DNA of 64,000 nucleotides from Pelomonas sp036404855. Lineage in GTDB: Bacteria > Pseudomonadota > Gammaproteobacteria > Burkholderiales > Burkholderiaceae_C. The position numbers and the translations under genes were made by a program. Location of the stretch: contig NZ_DASWYS010000050.1 of the NCBI RefSeq assembly GCF_036404855.1, forward strand, positions 26,574-90,573, given 5' to 3'. Under the pieces are notes generated by a model, which saw only the letters and a program-made list of their open reading frames with translations, was not told the origin of the DNA and ran no database searches. Shown piece after piece: positions 42,720 through 50,719 of this stretch. Positions within the stretch are counted from its first letter, which is position 1; the number at the start of each line of letters is the position of its first letter.

Positions 42720-43478
42720 TCAGTTCATCCAGCGCAGCCCGGCCCGGGTGTCGCCGCGCGGACGGTATTCCAGGCCGACTGCGCCGTTCCAACCGCGTGC
42801 ATCGAGCAGGGCCAGTTCGGCCGCGTACTCGCCCGCCTCGGGCTCATGACGGCCATCGACGCCGGCCACCTGCACATGCCCCAAAAGGTCCAGATCCAGC
42901 GCCCGGGCAAGGTGGCTGAGCGATTCGCCGCCTTCGGTGATGCGGCAGTGGTAGAGGTCCAGTTGCAGCTTCACGCGCGGCGAGTCCAGCGCGGCCAGCA
43001 GTGCCAGAGCATGGGACTGTCGATGCAGGAAGTAACCCGGCATGTCGCGGCGGTTGATGGGCTCGACGGTCAGCGTCAGCCCGGCTGGCGCCCGCGCCGC
43101 GGCCCAGGTGAGGTTGGCCAGCCACGTGGCGCGCGTGTCGGCATCGACTTCAGCAAGCCCTGACATGATGTGCATGACGGGCGCGCCGGCCTGCTGCGCC
43201 AGCTCGAAGCCGCGCAAGCAGTTCTCGCGGAACTCCGCCTCGCGCCCGGGCAGGGCGGCGAGGCCACGATCGCCCTGCGCCCAGTTGCCCGCGGGGGCAT
43301 TGACGAGCGCGACGGGTAGGCCGCCCAGGCGAGCGAGCAGCGCCTCGCGGTTCTCCAGGTGGGCGAGCAGCAGTTCGACGCGGTAGAAGCCGTCGGTGCG
43401 CGCGGCGTCGATGCGATCAAGGTAGGCCAGCTCAGGGTAGAGCCAGTCCAGGTTGGCGGCGAAGCGGGGCGGGATCAT
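42720..43478 (-). CDS. Hydroxypyruvate isomerase-like TIM-barrel protein
   Basis: Protein of 252 residues of the xylose isomerase-like family. RFAANLDWLYPELAYLDRI, the metal-binding Glu in TVEPINRRDMPGYFL, the LQLDLYHCRITEG block and the C-terminal VGLEYRP match Hyi/OtnI proteins. It probably isomerises hydroxypyruvate or a 2-oxo-tetronate. No other glyoxylate or tetronate genes lie near. It overlaps the DUF4254 gene by ATGA and converges with the sdpI-like gene, 6 bases away. Confidence 0.87.
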   Translation of the reverse strand: MIPPRFAANLDWLYPELAYLDRIDAARTDGFYRVELLLAHLENREALLARLGGLPVALVNAPAGNWAQGDRGLAALPGREAEFRENCLRGFELAQQAGAPVMHIMSGLAEVDADTRATWLANLTWAAARAPAGLTLTVEPINRRDMPGYFLHRQSHALALLAALDSPRVKLQLDLYHCRITEGGESLSHLARALDLDLLGHVQVAGVDGRHEPEAGEYAAELALLDARGWNGAVGLEYRPRGDTRAGLRWMN

Positions 43479-44098
43479 TTGGATTCCGCCACCAGGGCCG
43501 GGTTCAGGCGCGGATCGTTGTACATCTTGAATTGCCGGTAGATCTTGAAATAGGCCCGGCCGGCGCGGGCGTCGGCCAGCAGTTCGTCAAAGCAGTTGCC
43601 CAGGTCTGCGCGCTGCTGCGTCAGCTGCTGCAGCCGCTCGCCGCAGAGCTGCCGATGCGCATCGTCGACGTCGGTGCGCAGCGTCTGCTCGCGCATCGCG
43701 GCGATCTTGAGGCCGAGGATGGAAATGCGGTCCAGCATGGCGCCGGCGGTCTCGCTGTTCAGCCGCACGCCGCCCCGTACGGTCGAGCGGGGCAGAGGGC
43801 TGGCAAGCGTCTGCGGGTCGACGAGGTGCAGCGCGCTGAGCAGGAACTCGTCGATCCGTTCGATGGCGTCGTTGCGAGCCTGGTTGTGGCGGTCGATGGC
43901 GCGCTTGTTGGCAACGATCTCGGCGTCTGCGGCCAGCGTGCGGCGCGCCAGATCCTCCTGGGCCCACAGGCAGCGGTTGTGGAAGTGGTTGGCGGCGATG
44001 CAGCCGGCAAGGTCCGTGGTCTCGGCGGCCACCGGGGGCTCGGCGAGTGCCTGATCGTGCGCGGCGGTGATGTCGGCGGAGGAAGGCAGGGAGATCAT
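43475..44098 (-). CDS. DUF4254 protein
   Basis: Soluble, helical 207-residue protein of unknown function (DUF4254). The central HFHNRCLWAQEDLARR and the AIDRHNQARNDAIERID segment are typical of the family. DUF4254 genes often lie by LPS or glycosyltransferase genes, and here the divergent neighbour is a family 9 glycosyltransferase. The ATG at 44098 is used; a GTG at 44116 would add six residues. Neither has a clear ribosome site. Confidence 0.85.
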   Translation of the reverse strand: MISLPSSADITAAHDQALAEPPVAAETTDLAGCIAANHFHNRCLWAQEDLARRTLAADAEIVANKRAIDRHNQARNDAIERIDEFLLSALHLVDPQTLASPLPRSTVRGGVRLNSETAGAMLDRISILGLKIAAMREQTLRTDVDDAHRQLCGERLQQLTQQRADLGNCFDELLADARAGRAYFKIYRQFKMYNDPRLNPALVAESK

Positions 44099-44136
44099 GG
44101 GGCGCGAGAATCTCACACCACTCTGAATGTTTGCTG

Positions 44137-45138
44137 ATGATAGAAGCCCGGCCCTTGATTGTTCGCCTGCGCAATTTCGTCGGAGACACGGTGTTGAGCC
44201 TGCCGGCGCTGCGGCTGCTGCAAGGGCGGGGCTATCGCCTGGAGCTGGTGGGCAAGGGCTGGGCGCGAAGCTTGCTGGAGGCCGAGGGGTGGACAGTGCA
44301 CGTCCGGCCCGATGGCCTGCGCGAACGTGTCGCGCAGTTGCGCGAGCTGCGGCGGCACCTTTTGGCCGAGGACCCGGGTTTCGATGCGCGCTCGAACACG
44401 CTGCTCCTGCCCTACGCCTTTTCGGCCGCGCTGGATGCGCGCCTGGCCGGGTTGCGGGCTGAAGGGCATGCAGGGGAAGGCCGCAGCTGGCTGCTGCGGC
44501 GCGCCCACCCGCGCCGCGAGGGCCAGCACACGCTGGAGGAATACTGGGAGCTGGCCTGCGACTTCCTCGGGATCTCGGCCGAGCCGCCGGAGAGCATCGG
44601 CAAGCAGGTCAGCGAGGCGCAGCGAGTGCAGGCACGGGCGCTGTTGGCCGCGCAGGGCATCGAGCCGGGCCGCTTCGTGCTGATCTGCCCGTTTGCCAAC
44701 GGTCGCGTGGAGTTCCTGGAGCGCAGCTGGCCGGCTTTCCCGGATTTCGTGCGGCGCCTGCATGCTGCGGGGCGTCGGGTCGTCATCGTTCCGGGGCCGG
44801 CCGAGGTTCAGGGGGCCAGGGACCTGTACCCCGACGCCACCCGCCTTGATGGCGTGACGCTGGCGGTTTACAGCGCGCTGCTGCAGCTGGCCGGTGTCGT
44901 TGTCGCCAACGATACCGGGCCGGCCCACATGGCCGCGAGCGTGGGCGCGCGGCTGCTGAGCATCTGGGGGCCGGTCGACCCCGACCGCTGGGCGCCGTGG
45001 GGGTCCACGGTCACACTGCTGCGGCGCCAGCCCGGTTGGGTCGGTGTCGACGAGGTCCAGTCAGCCGTGGATCAGGCCTTGCCCTGGGCCGCGATGGCGG
45101 CGGCGGCCTTGGCGGCCGCTTCGGCGTCGCCCAGGTAG
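44137..45138 (+). CDS. Family 9 glycosyltransferase (heptosyltransferase-like)
   Basis: Protein of 333 residues with the two-domain GT-B fold. LIVRLRNFVGDTVLSLPALRLL is the N-terminal acceptor-domain start, and NDTGPAHMAASVGARLLSIWG is the nucleotide-sugar motif of ADP-heptose transferases. It probably adds heptose or a related sugar to LPS core at the inner membrane. The start is ATG 44137; TTG and CTG codons directly precede it. Its last 67 bases overlap the end of gpmA on the other strand. Confidence 0.88.
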   Translation: MIEARPLIVRLRNFVGDTVLSLPALRLLQGRGYRLELVGKGWARSLLEAEGWTVHVRPDGLRERVAQLRELRRHLLAEDPGFDARSNTLLLPYAFSAALDARLAGLRAEGHAGEGRSWLLRRAHPRREGQHTLEEYWELACDFLGISAEPPESIGKQVSEAQRVQARALLAAQGIEPGRFVLICPFANGRVEFLERSWPAFPDFVRRLHAAGRRVVIVPGPAEVQGARDLYPDATRLDGVTLAVYSALLQLAGVVVANDTGPAHMAASVGARLLSIWGPVDPDRWAPWGSTVTLLRRQPGWVGVDEVQSAVDQALPWAAMAAAALAAASASPR

Positions 45139-45815
45139 TAGCTCTTGATGGGCTTGAGGTTGGCGTCCAGCTCGTAGACCAGCGGGATGCCGTTGGGGAT
45201 GTTGACACCGACGATGGCGTCGTCGGCGATGCCGTCCAGGTACTTCACCAGCGCGCGGATGCTGTTGCCGTGCGCGGCGATCACGACGCGCTGGCCGCTC
45301 TTGATCGTCGGTGCAACGGTGTCGTTCCAGAACGGCAACACGCGAGCCACGGTGTCCTTCAGGCATTCGGTCAGCGGCACGTCGCCGTCGGCCAGGCCGG
45401 CGTAGCGGCGGTCGCCGCGCTCGCTGCGCGGGTCCGTCGCTTCCAGCGCCGGCGGCGGCGTGTCGTAGCTGCGACGCCAGATCAGCACCTGTTCTTCGCC
45501 GTACTGCTTGGCCATGTCGGCCTTGTTCAGGCCCTGCAGCGCGCCGTAGTGACGCTCATTCAGGCGCCACGAATGGCGCACCGGCAACCAGGTGCGGTCC
45601 ATCTGGTCCAGGCAGTGCCACAGCGTCCAGACGGCGCGCTTGAGCACCGACGTGTAGGCGATGTCGAAGTCGTAGCCTGCTTCCTTCAGCAGCCGGCCGG
45701 CCGTCTTGGCCTGCTCCACGCCGGTGGGCGTCAGGTCCACATCGGTCCAGCCGGTGAAGCGGTTTTCCAGGTTCCAGGTCGATTCGCCGTGGCGAATGAG
45801 GACGAGCTTGTACAT
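45072..45815 (-). CDS. gpmA: 2,3-bisphosphoglycerate-dependent phosphoglycerate mutase
   Basis: Glycolytic enzyme of 247 residues that interconverts 3- and 2-phosphoglycerate. The phospho-histidine is His9 in LIRHGESTWNLENRFTGWTDVDLT; WRRSYDTPPP and the second His in VIAAHGNSIRALVKYL are present. The C-terminal tail is an Ala/Lys-rich extension that overlaps the glycosyltransferase gene antiparallel, so the tail may be tolerated rather than functional. Confidence 0.96.
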   Translation of the reverse strand: MYKLVLIRHGESTWNLENRFTGWTDVDLTPTGVEQAKTAGRLLKEAGYDFDIAYTSVLKRAVWTLWHCLDQMDRTWLPVRHSWRLNERHYGALQGLNKADMAKQYGEEQVLIWRRSYDTPPPALEATDPRSERGDRRYAGLADGDVPLTECLKDTVARVLPFWNDTVAPTIKSGQRVVIAAHGNSIRALVKYLDGIADDAIVGVNIPNGIPLVYELDANLKPIKSYYLGDAEAAAKAAAAIAAQGKA

Positions 45816-45848
45816 GGGCGAGAGTCGCGCAGGTGGTGGGAAGCGGCG

Positions 45849-45871
45849 GATTATCCGACCCGGCGATAATC
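45849..45871. promoter_or_regulatory. Symmetric divergent promoter elements, gpmA / rhodanese
   Basis: GATTATC (45849-45855) and GATAATC (45865-45871) form a 7-bp inverted repeat with a 9-base spacer. Each arm carries a GATAAT -10-like hexamer, one for each strand, in the 88-base gap between the divergent genes. The expected starts give leaders of about 28 bases to each gene. Confidence 0.5.
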
Positions 45872-45903
45872 ATCGGCTTCGTTGAATTACACGGGATGCT
45901 TGC

Positions 45904-46314
45904 TTGAACTTCCTGATCGAGAACTGGTTTTTGCTCGTCGCTGCCGTCGTGTCCGGCGGCATGCTGCTCTGGCCCATGCTGGTGTCGGGCTCGCGGGGCG
46001 CCGCCGTCGGCCCTGCCGAGGCGGTGCAGCTGATCAACCGTGAGAAGGGCGTGCTCATCGACGTCAGCGAGCCCGAGGAATTCGCCAAGGGCCATGCGGT
46101 CGGCGCGCGCAACATTCCCTTTGGCCAGATCGAGGGCCACAAGTCCCTGCCCAGCAACAAGGCCCTGCCGCTGGTGTTGGTGTGCCCGACCGGCGCACGC
46201 GCTGGGCGTGCTGCTGGCATGCTTCGCAAGCTGGGCTACGAAAAGGCCCGCGTGCTGGCAGGCGGCCTCAAGGCTTGGCGCGACGCCAATCTGCCGGTCG
46301 AAAAGTCCGCCTGA
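45904..46314 (+). CDS. Membrane-anchored rhodanese-like protein (YibN type)
   Basis: Protein of 136 residues with one N-terminal membrane helix (WFLLVAAVVSGGMLLWPML) and a rhodanese domain. The catalytic Cys is in LVCPTGARAGRAAG. It may transfer sulfane sulfur near the membrane. The start is TTG at 45904. Order rhodanese-grxC-secB-gpsA is the same as yibN-grxC-secB-gpsA of E. coli, which supports the assignment. Confidence 0.9.
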   Translation: MNFLIENWFLLVAAVVSGGMLLWPMLVSGSRGAAVGPAEAVQLINREKGVLIDVSEPEEFAKGHAVGARNIPFGQIEGHKSLPSNKALPLVLVCPTGARAGRAAGMLRKLGYEKARVLAGGLKAWRDANLPVEKSA

Positions 46315-46349
46315 GCGGGCTTTCGCAAGGCTTCCGAGAGGATTGGTGA

Positions 46350-46610
46350 ATGGCTTCCGTCAAGATGTACACAACCCTGGTCTGCCCCTTCTGCGTCCGC
46401 GCCAAGATGCTGCTGAAGCAGCGCGGCGTGAGCCAGATCGACGAGATCCGCGTCGACCTGAACCCGACCGAGCGCCAGGCCATGATGGACAAGACAGGCC
46501 GCCGCACGGTGCCGCAGATCTTCATCGGCGACACCCATGTCGGGGGGTGCGACGACCTGATCGCGCTGGATCAGCGGGGCGGGTTGGTGCCCTTGCTCCA
46601 GTCGGCTTGA
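46350..46610 (+). CDS. grxC: Glutaredoxin 3
   Basis: Thiol-disulfide oxidoreductase of 86 residues. The active site is Cys12-Pro-Phe-Cys15 (E. coli has CPYC); TVPQIFIGDTHVGGCDDL carries the cis-Pro and the glutathione-binding residues. It lies 35 bases after the rhodanese gene and is followed by a terminator. Confidence 0.95.
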   Translation: MASVKMYTTLVCPFCVRAKMLLKQRGVSQIDEIRVDLNPTERQAMMDKTGRRTVPQIFIGDTHVGGCDDLIALDQRGGLVPLLQSA

Positions 46611-46671
46611 TTTCAAGCCCGGGCAAGCCCCGGGCGGCCTGTCACGGGCCGTCGCCCATAATCCGCATACC

Positions 46672-46699
46672 GCCCGCAGCATGCCGTCTGCGGGCTTTT
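46672..46699 (+). terminator. Terminator after grxC
   Basis: An 8-bp stem, GCCCGCAG (46672-46679) with CTGCGGGC (46688-46695), is followed by four T. It separates grxC from secB, so secB may have its own promoter. Confidence 0.7.
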
Positions 46700-46726
46700 G
46701 TTTGACGCTCCGCTAGAAAGAGTCCC

Positions 46727-47200
46727 ATGGCCGACGAGATCCAAGCCGCCCCCGAGGGCACCCCGGTGTTCCAGATCCAACGCATGTACCTGAAGGATCT
46801 GTCGCTGGAGCAGCCCAACGCGCCCCACATCCTGCTGGAGCAGCAGCAGCCGCAGGTCGACATCAACCTGGCGTTGTCGGCCGAGAACGTCACCGATGGC
46901 ATCTTCGAGGTCTGTGTGACGGCCACCGTCAACACCAAGGTCGGCGACAAGACGCTGTTCCTGGTTGAGGCCAAGCAGGCCGGCATCTTCGAGATCCGCA
47001 ACGTGCCGCAGGATCAGGTTGAAGGCATCCTCGGCATCGTCTGCCCGCAAATGGTCTACCCCTATCTGCGCGCCATCGTCTCCGACGTCTGCACTCGCGC
47101 CGGCTTCCCGCCCGTGCTGTTGACCGAAGTCAATTTCCAGGCGATGTACGAAGCCCAGCAAGCCCAACGCGCTGCGCAGGGCGGCCAGGCGGTCAACTGA
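46727..47200 (+). CDS. secB: Protein-export chaperone SecB
   Basis: Cytoplasmic chaperone of 157 residues that keeps preproteins unfolded and delivers them to SecA as a tetramer. FQIQRMYLKDLSLEQPNAPH, the NVTDGIFEVCVTATVN strand, and GIVCPQMVYPYLRAIVSDVCTRAGFPPVLL are signature blocks. The ATG at 46727 follows a GAAAGAG ribosome site. Confidence 0.97.
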   Translation: MADEIQAAPEGTPVFQIQRMYLKDLSLEQPNAPHILLEQQQPQVDINLALSAENVTDGIFEVCVTATVNTKVGDKTLFLVEAKQAGIFEIRNVPQDQVEGILGIVCPQMVYPYLRAIVSDVCTRAGFPPVLLTEVNFQAMYEAQQAQRAAQGGQAVN

Positions 47201-47220
47201 CGCTCACGCGCCTCGTGACG

Positions 47221-47245
47221 ACGCCCCGCCCCATGCGGGGCGTTT
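47221..47245 (+). terminator. Weak terminator after secB
   Basis: A 9-bp stem (47221-47229 with 47235-47243) is followed by only three T (47243-47245). It lies 20 bases after the secB stop and may be partial, allowing read-through into gpsA. Confidence 0.55.
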
Positions 47246-47267
47246 CACTTGGTGGACACTTCCACGC

Positions 47268-48275
47268 ATGACGACGATGAAGATCAGCGTGCTCGGTGCC
47301 GGCGCCTGGGGCACGGCTCTGGCCATCCAGGCGGCCAACGCCGGCCACGAGGTGCGCCTGTGGGGGCGCGATGCTGCAGCCATCGATCGCATGCGCGGGA
47401 GCCGCCGCAATGCGACCTACCTGCCCGACAGCGAACTGCCTGCCGCGCTCGGCCTGACGGCCGACCGGGACGCTGCCATCGTCCACGCGAGCGAGGGGCT
47501 GACCATCGTCGCCACGCCGATGTCCGGCTTGCGCGAGACGCTGGCCGCGTTGCCGTCCTCGCATCGCGTGCTGTGGTTGTGCAAGGGCTTTGAGGCGGGC
47601 ACGGGGCGGCTGGGGCACGAGATCGCACGCGAGTTGCAGCCGGCGATGCGCGTGGGTGTGTTGTCCGGTCCCAGCTTCGCGCAAGAGGTGGCCGCCGGCA
47701 GGCCCACGGCCCTTGTCGCGGCGAGCGAGGATGCCGGCCTGGGCCAGGCCGCCGTCGACGCCTTCCATGGCGACAGGCTACGCGTCTACACCTCCAGCGA
47801 CCCCATTGGCGTCGAGGTCGGCGGCGCGGTCAAGAACGTCATGGCCATCGCGGTAGGTGTCTGCGACGGACTCTCCAGTGTGGCGCCGGATGCGCCTGGG
47901 CTGAACGCGCGCGCCGCGCTCATCACCCGCGGCCTGGCCGAGATGCTGCGCCTGGGGCAGGCGCTCGGTGCCCGGGCCGAGACCTTCATGGGCTTGTCGG
48001 GCTTGGGCGATCTGGTGCTGACGGCGACAGGTGATCTGTCGCGCAACCGCCGCGTCGGCCTGATGCTGGCGCAAGGCCTGGCCCTGCCGGAGATTCTGGC
48101 CAAGCTGGGTCACGTGGCCGAGGGGGTCTACAGTGCGCCGACCGTGCTCGCGCGGGCCCGTGAGGCTGGCATCGAGATGCCGATCACGGAGGCCATGGTG
48201 GCCTTGCTGGACGGTCACCTGCGCGTGACCGAAGCGGTCACCCGCCTGATGGGCCGGGACGCGCGGGCGGAGTAG
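47268..48275 (+). CDS. gpsA: Glycerol-3-phosphate dehydrogenase [NAD(P)+]
   Basis: Enzyme of 335 residues that reduces dihydroxyacetone phosphate to sn-glycerol 3-phosphate for phospholipid synthesis. The dinucleotide loop VLGAGAWGTALA, LSGPSFAQEVA, the catalytic Lys in VGGAVKNVMAIAVG and GLSGLGDLVLTATGDLSRNR are intact. ATG 47268 is used; a second ATG at 47277 is possible. Confidence 0.96.
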   Translation: MTTMKISVLGAGAWGTALAIQAANAGHEVRLWGRDAAAIDRMRGSRRNATYLPDSELPAALGLTADRDAAIVHASEGLTIVATPMSGLRETLAALPSSHRVLWLCKGFEAGTGRLGHEIARELQPAMRVGVLSGPSFAQEVAAGRPTALVAASEDAGLGQAAVDAFHGDRLRVYTSSDPIGVEVGGAVKNVMAIAVGVCDGLSSVAPDAPGLNARAALITRGLAEMLRLGQALGARAETFMGLSGLGDLVLTATGDLSRNRRVGLMLAQGLALPEILAKLGHVAEGVYSAPTVLARAREAGIEMPITEAMVALLDGHLRVTEAVTRLMGRDARAE

Positions 48276-48285
48276 GGCGGGCCGA

Positions 48286-48302
48286 GCGCCCCTTCAGGGC
48301 GC
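48286..48302. terminator. Short hairpin between convergent gpsA and trmL
   Basis: A 6-bp GC stem (48286-48291 with 48297-48302) and a 5-base loop lie just after gpsA. There is no T-run. It is a weak candidate for a shared terminator. Confidence 0.35.
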
Positions 48303-48336
48303 CTCCGAGGGGCTCCCTGGATGATGGGCTCGGGCC

Positions 48337-48807
48337 TCAGGCCCCGCCGGCATATCCGTTTTGTCGCCAGGCCTCGAAGACGGCGACGGCGACGCTGTTG
48401 CTCAAGTTGAGGCTGCGCTGGCCTTCGCGCATGGGCAGGCGCACGCGCTGCGCGACGGGGAAGCTCTCGCGCAGTGCCGGCGCCAGCCCGGCCGTCTCGC
48501 TGCCGAAGACCAGCCAGTCACCCGGCAGCCAGGCGATCTCGCCCAACGGCCGGCTGCCGCGCGTCGTGAAGGCGAACATGCGCTTCGCGTCGGGGGACTC
48601 GGCCGCAAGGAAAGCCGCCCAGTCGGCGTGGCGCCGCACGCGGGCGTACTCGTGATAGTCCAGGCCGGCGCGCTGAAGCAATCGATCCTCCATCGAGAAT
48701 CCCAGGGGTTCTATCAGGTGCAGGCTGCAGCCGGTATTGGCCGAGAGCCGGATCACGTTGCCGGTGTTGGGGGGGATCTCCGGCTGGACGAGGACGATGT
48801 TGAACAT
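48337..48807 (-). CDS. trmL: tRNA (cytidine/uridine-34-2'-O)-methyltransferase TrmL
   Basis: SPOUT methyltransferase of 156 residues that methylates the wobble ribose of tRNA-Leu. It has the knot motifs: IPPNTGNVIRLSANTG, VFGSETAGL and LNLSNSVAVAVFEAWRQ. The ATG at 48807 (MFNIVLVQPEIPPN) gives the family's usual length; the frame extends far upstream through comF without support. It lies 23 bases after comF on the same strand. Confidence 0.95.
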   Translation of the reverse strand: MFNIVLVQPEIPPNTGNVIRLSANTGCSLHLIEPLGFSMEDRLLQRAGLDYHEYARVRRHADWAAFLAAESPDAKRMFAFTTRGSRPLGEIAWLPGDWLVFGSETAGLAPALRESFPVAQRVRLPMREGQRSLNLSNSVAVAVFEAWRQNGYAGGA

Positions 48808-48830
48808 GGGGTCGGGAGTATCCGCCGCCC

Positions 48831-49586
48831 TCATGCGTCCCCGGGCTCTGGCGTGCGCGCGACGACCCAAGCCTGAACGCTCATGACGCCGCCCTGCAAC
48901 AGCACGCCGGCCAGCTCGAACAGCGTGGCGCCGCTGCTCATGACGTCGTCCAGCAGCGCGACGCGGGTGCCGCGCAGTCGGGTCGCATAGCGGGGCTCGA
49001 TGGCGAAGACGCCGCGTACATTGGTTGCGCGCGCCTGCGGCTTGAGGCCGACCGGGGCGGGGGGGAGCCTCACACGCCGCAGCATCTCGGGCTTGCAGTT
49101 CAGGCCGCGCCGGCGTGCCAACGCGCGGGCCAGCTCGATCGACGGGTTGTAGCCTCGCTCGAGCAGGCGCTCGACTGACATTGGCACTGGCAACAGCCAG
49201 TCCGGCGCATCGACCTCGGCCGCAGTCAACGCCGTGTTCAGCCGCTCCAGCAGGCTCTCGCGCAGGCCCGGCGTCTGGCGGTACTTGAAGTGCTGCAGCA
49301 GGCCGTCCCAGGGGAATCGGTAATCGAGTGCGGCGATGGTGCGGTCCAGCGGCGGCGCCTCGCGCAGGCAGCGCCCGCATTGCGGCTGCGGTCGGCCCAG
49401 GAGCTCCGGCGGCAGACGGGCCGCGCAGGTCCAGCAGCGCGGGTGGGGGCGGGCATATAGTGCCAGGCAGCCTTCGCAGACAGTCTGATGGCTCCAGGCG
49501 CGGCAGACGGCGCACTGGCCGGCACAGCGCAGCAACACCTTCCCCATCTGTGCGGGCTTCGCGGCTGGCAACCTGCGCTCTGGCAT
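48831..49586 (-). CDS. comF: ComF-family phosphoribosyltransferase-like protein
   Basis: Protein of 251 residues linked to DNA uptake. An N-terminal zinc-ribbon region has CAVC, CEGC, CWTC and CGRC pairs (about residues 25-75). The phosphoribosyltransferase domain has VALLDDVMSSGATLFEL as the PRPP motif. It may act with DNA uptake pili, relevant to the type IV pilus signalling genes in this window. The start at 49586 has GAGG upstream; 49547 is an alternative. Confidence 0.9.
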   Translation of the reverse strand: MPERRLPAAKPAQMGKVLLRCAGQCAVCRAWSHQTVCEGCLALYARPHPRCWTCAARLPPELLGRPQPQCGRCLREAPPLDRTIAALDYRFPWDGLLQHFKYRQTPGLRESLLERLNTALTAAEVDAPDWLLPVPMSVERLLERGYNPSIELARALARRRGLNCKPEMLRRVRLPPAPVGLKPQARATNVRGVFAIEPRYATRLRGTRVALLDDVMSSGATLFELAGVLLQGGVMSVQAWVVARTPEPGDA

Positions 49587-49589
49587 CGC

Positions 49590-49603
49590 CTCAATATACT
49601 GAG
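49590..49603. promoter_or_regulatory. Near-palindromic divergent promoter, comF / BioC-like gene
   Basis: The 14-base sequence CTCAATATACTGAG is palindromic except at one pair of positions. It contains TATACT on the plus strand and TATATT on the minus strand, both -10-like. Start codons lie 7-10 bases away on each side, so leaders would be very short. No -35 is evident. Confidence 0.4.
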
Positions 49604-49609
49604 CGGCCC

Positions 49610-50533
49610 ATGAACGAGCCGGCGCCGACCCCTACTTCAAACAAGGGGCCGCGGCCCCAAGACCTCGACGCGGCCGCACTGCGCCGGCAAACCCGGCGCC
49701 TGGCCAAGGCCGACCAGCCGCCCTGGCTGCATGCCGAGGTGGCGGGGCGCATGGCCGAGCGTCTGGGCTACATCAAGCTCCGACCGGCCCGGGTGCTCGA
49801 CGCGTCACCCGCACTGGGGGCCAGCGCTGAGCTGCTGCGGCTGGCCTATCCCGACGCCCAGATGCTGTGGCACGAGGCCGATGCCCTGCTGGCTGCGCGT
49901 GCCGCCCAGGCCCGCTCGCTGAACTGGTGGCGCAAGCTGCGTGGAGCGTCGATGGGTCAGCTCGAGGCGCTGCCCGCCCGGCCCGAGGTGGACCTACTCT
50001 GGTCCAACATGGCCTTGCATGGCTGCGTGGACCTGCCCGCGCTGCTGGATGCCTGGCAGGCCAGCATCTCGGTGGGCGGCTTCGTGATGTTCTCCTGCCT
50101 GGGGCCCGACAGCTTCGTCGAGCTGCGTGCGCTGTACGCACGCAACGGCTGGGGCCGGCCGGCGCCGGACTGGTGGGACATGCATGACATCGGCGACCTG
50201 GTGCTGAAGGCCGGCTTTGCCGACCCCGTCATGGACCAGCAGCGCCTGCGCCTGACTTGGGCCAGCCCCGAGAGCCTGCTGGGCGATCTGCGTGCGCTGG
50301 GGGGCAATCTTGCGCCGACGCGCTTTGCCGGCCTGCGCGGGCGCGGCTGGCGGCAACGGCTGCTGGCGGAGCTGGACACGCTGCGCGACGCCGAGGGGCG
50401 CTTGGTGCTGACGCTGGAACTGGTCTTCGGCCATGCCTTCAAGGCCGCGCCGCGGCTCTCGGTCGCGGCCGAGACCCATGTGTCGGTCGATGCGATGCGC
50501 GCCTCGCTGCGCAAGGGGCGCGGATCGGGCTGA
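49610..50533 (+). CDS. BioC-like methyltransferase-fold protein with degraded SAM motif
   Basis: Protein of 307 residues that resembles BioC and related class I methyltransferases. The head has the DLDAAALRRQTRRLAKADQPPWLHAEVAGRMAERL pattern (in two parts, residues 17-50). Motif I, normally VLDLGCGTG, reads VLDASPALGAS, so SAM binding is questionable. LLWSNMALHGCVDLPALL and FVMFSCLGPDSFVELR match the later BioC motifs. It precedes coxB, as it does in several Burkholderiales by my recollection. A role in biotin synthesis is unproven. Confidence 0.75.
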   Translation: MNEPAPTPTSNKGPRPQDLDAAALRRQTRRLAKADQPPWLHAEVAGRMAERLGYIKLRPARVLDASPALGASAELLRLAYPDAQMLWHEADALLAARAAQARSLNWWRKLRGASMGQLEALPARPEVDLLWSNMALHGCVDLPALLDAWQASISVGGFVMFSCLGPDSFVELRALYARNGWGRPAPDWWDMHDIGDLVLKAGFADPVMDQQRLRLTWASPESLLGDLRALGGNLAPTRFAGLRGRGWRQRLLAELDTLRDAEGRLVLTLELVFGHAFKAAPRLSVAAETHVSVDAMRASLRKGRGSG

Positions 50534-50618
50534 TTCGGGGCCTGGGGTGGGTGATTCCCCGGGGCTGGTGTGCCTCTGAGGCGGGATAGGCGTGGGCTAA
50601 ACTCTTGCGCCGCATCAA

Positions 50619-50640
50619 GGACTGGGCACAAATCCAGTCC
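50619..50640 (+). other. Inverted repeat upstream of coxB
   Basis: GGACTGG (50619-50625) and CCAGTCC (50634-50640) are perfect complements with an 8-base spacer. They lie in the 186-base gap before coxB, 80 bases before its start. It could be an operator or a leader hairpin; no T-run follows. I see no clear -35/-10 pair in the gap. Confidence 0.45.
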
Positions 50641-50719
50641 ACCTCACGGAACTTGCGTCGCAAATCAGGCTATATGGCCGGATTGCAAGCCCCGCACCTC
50701 TAAGAACCAAGTGACAACC

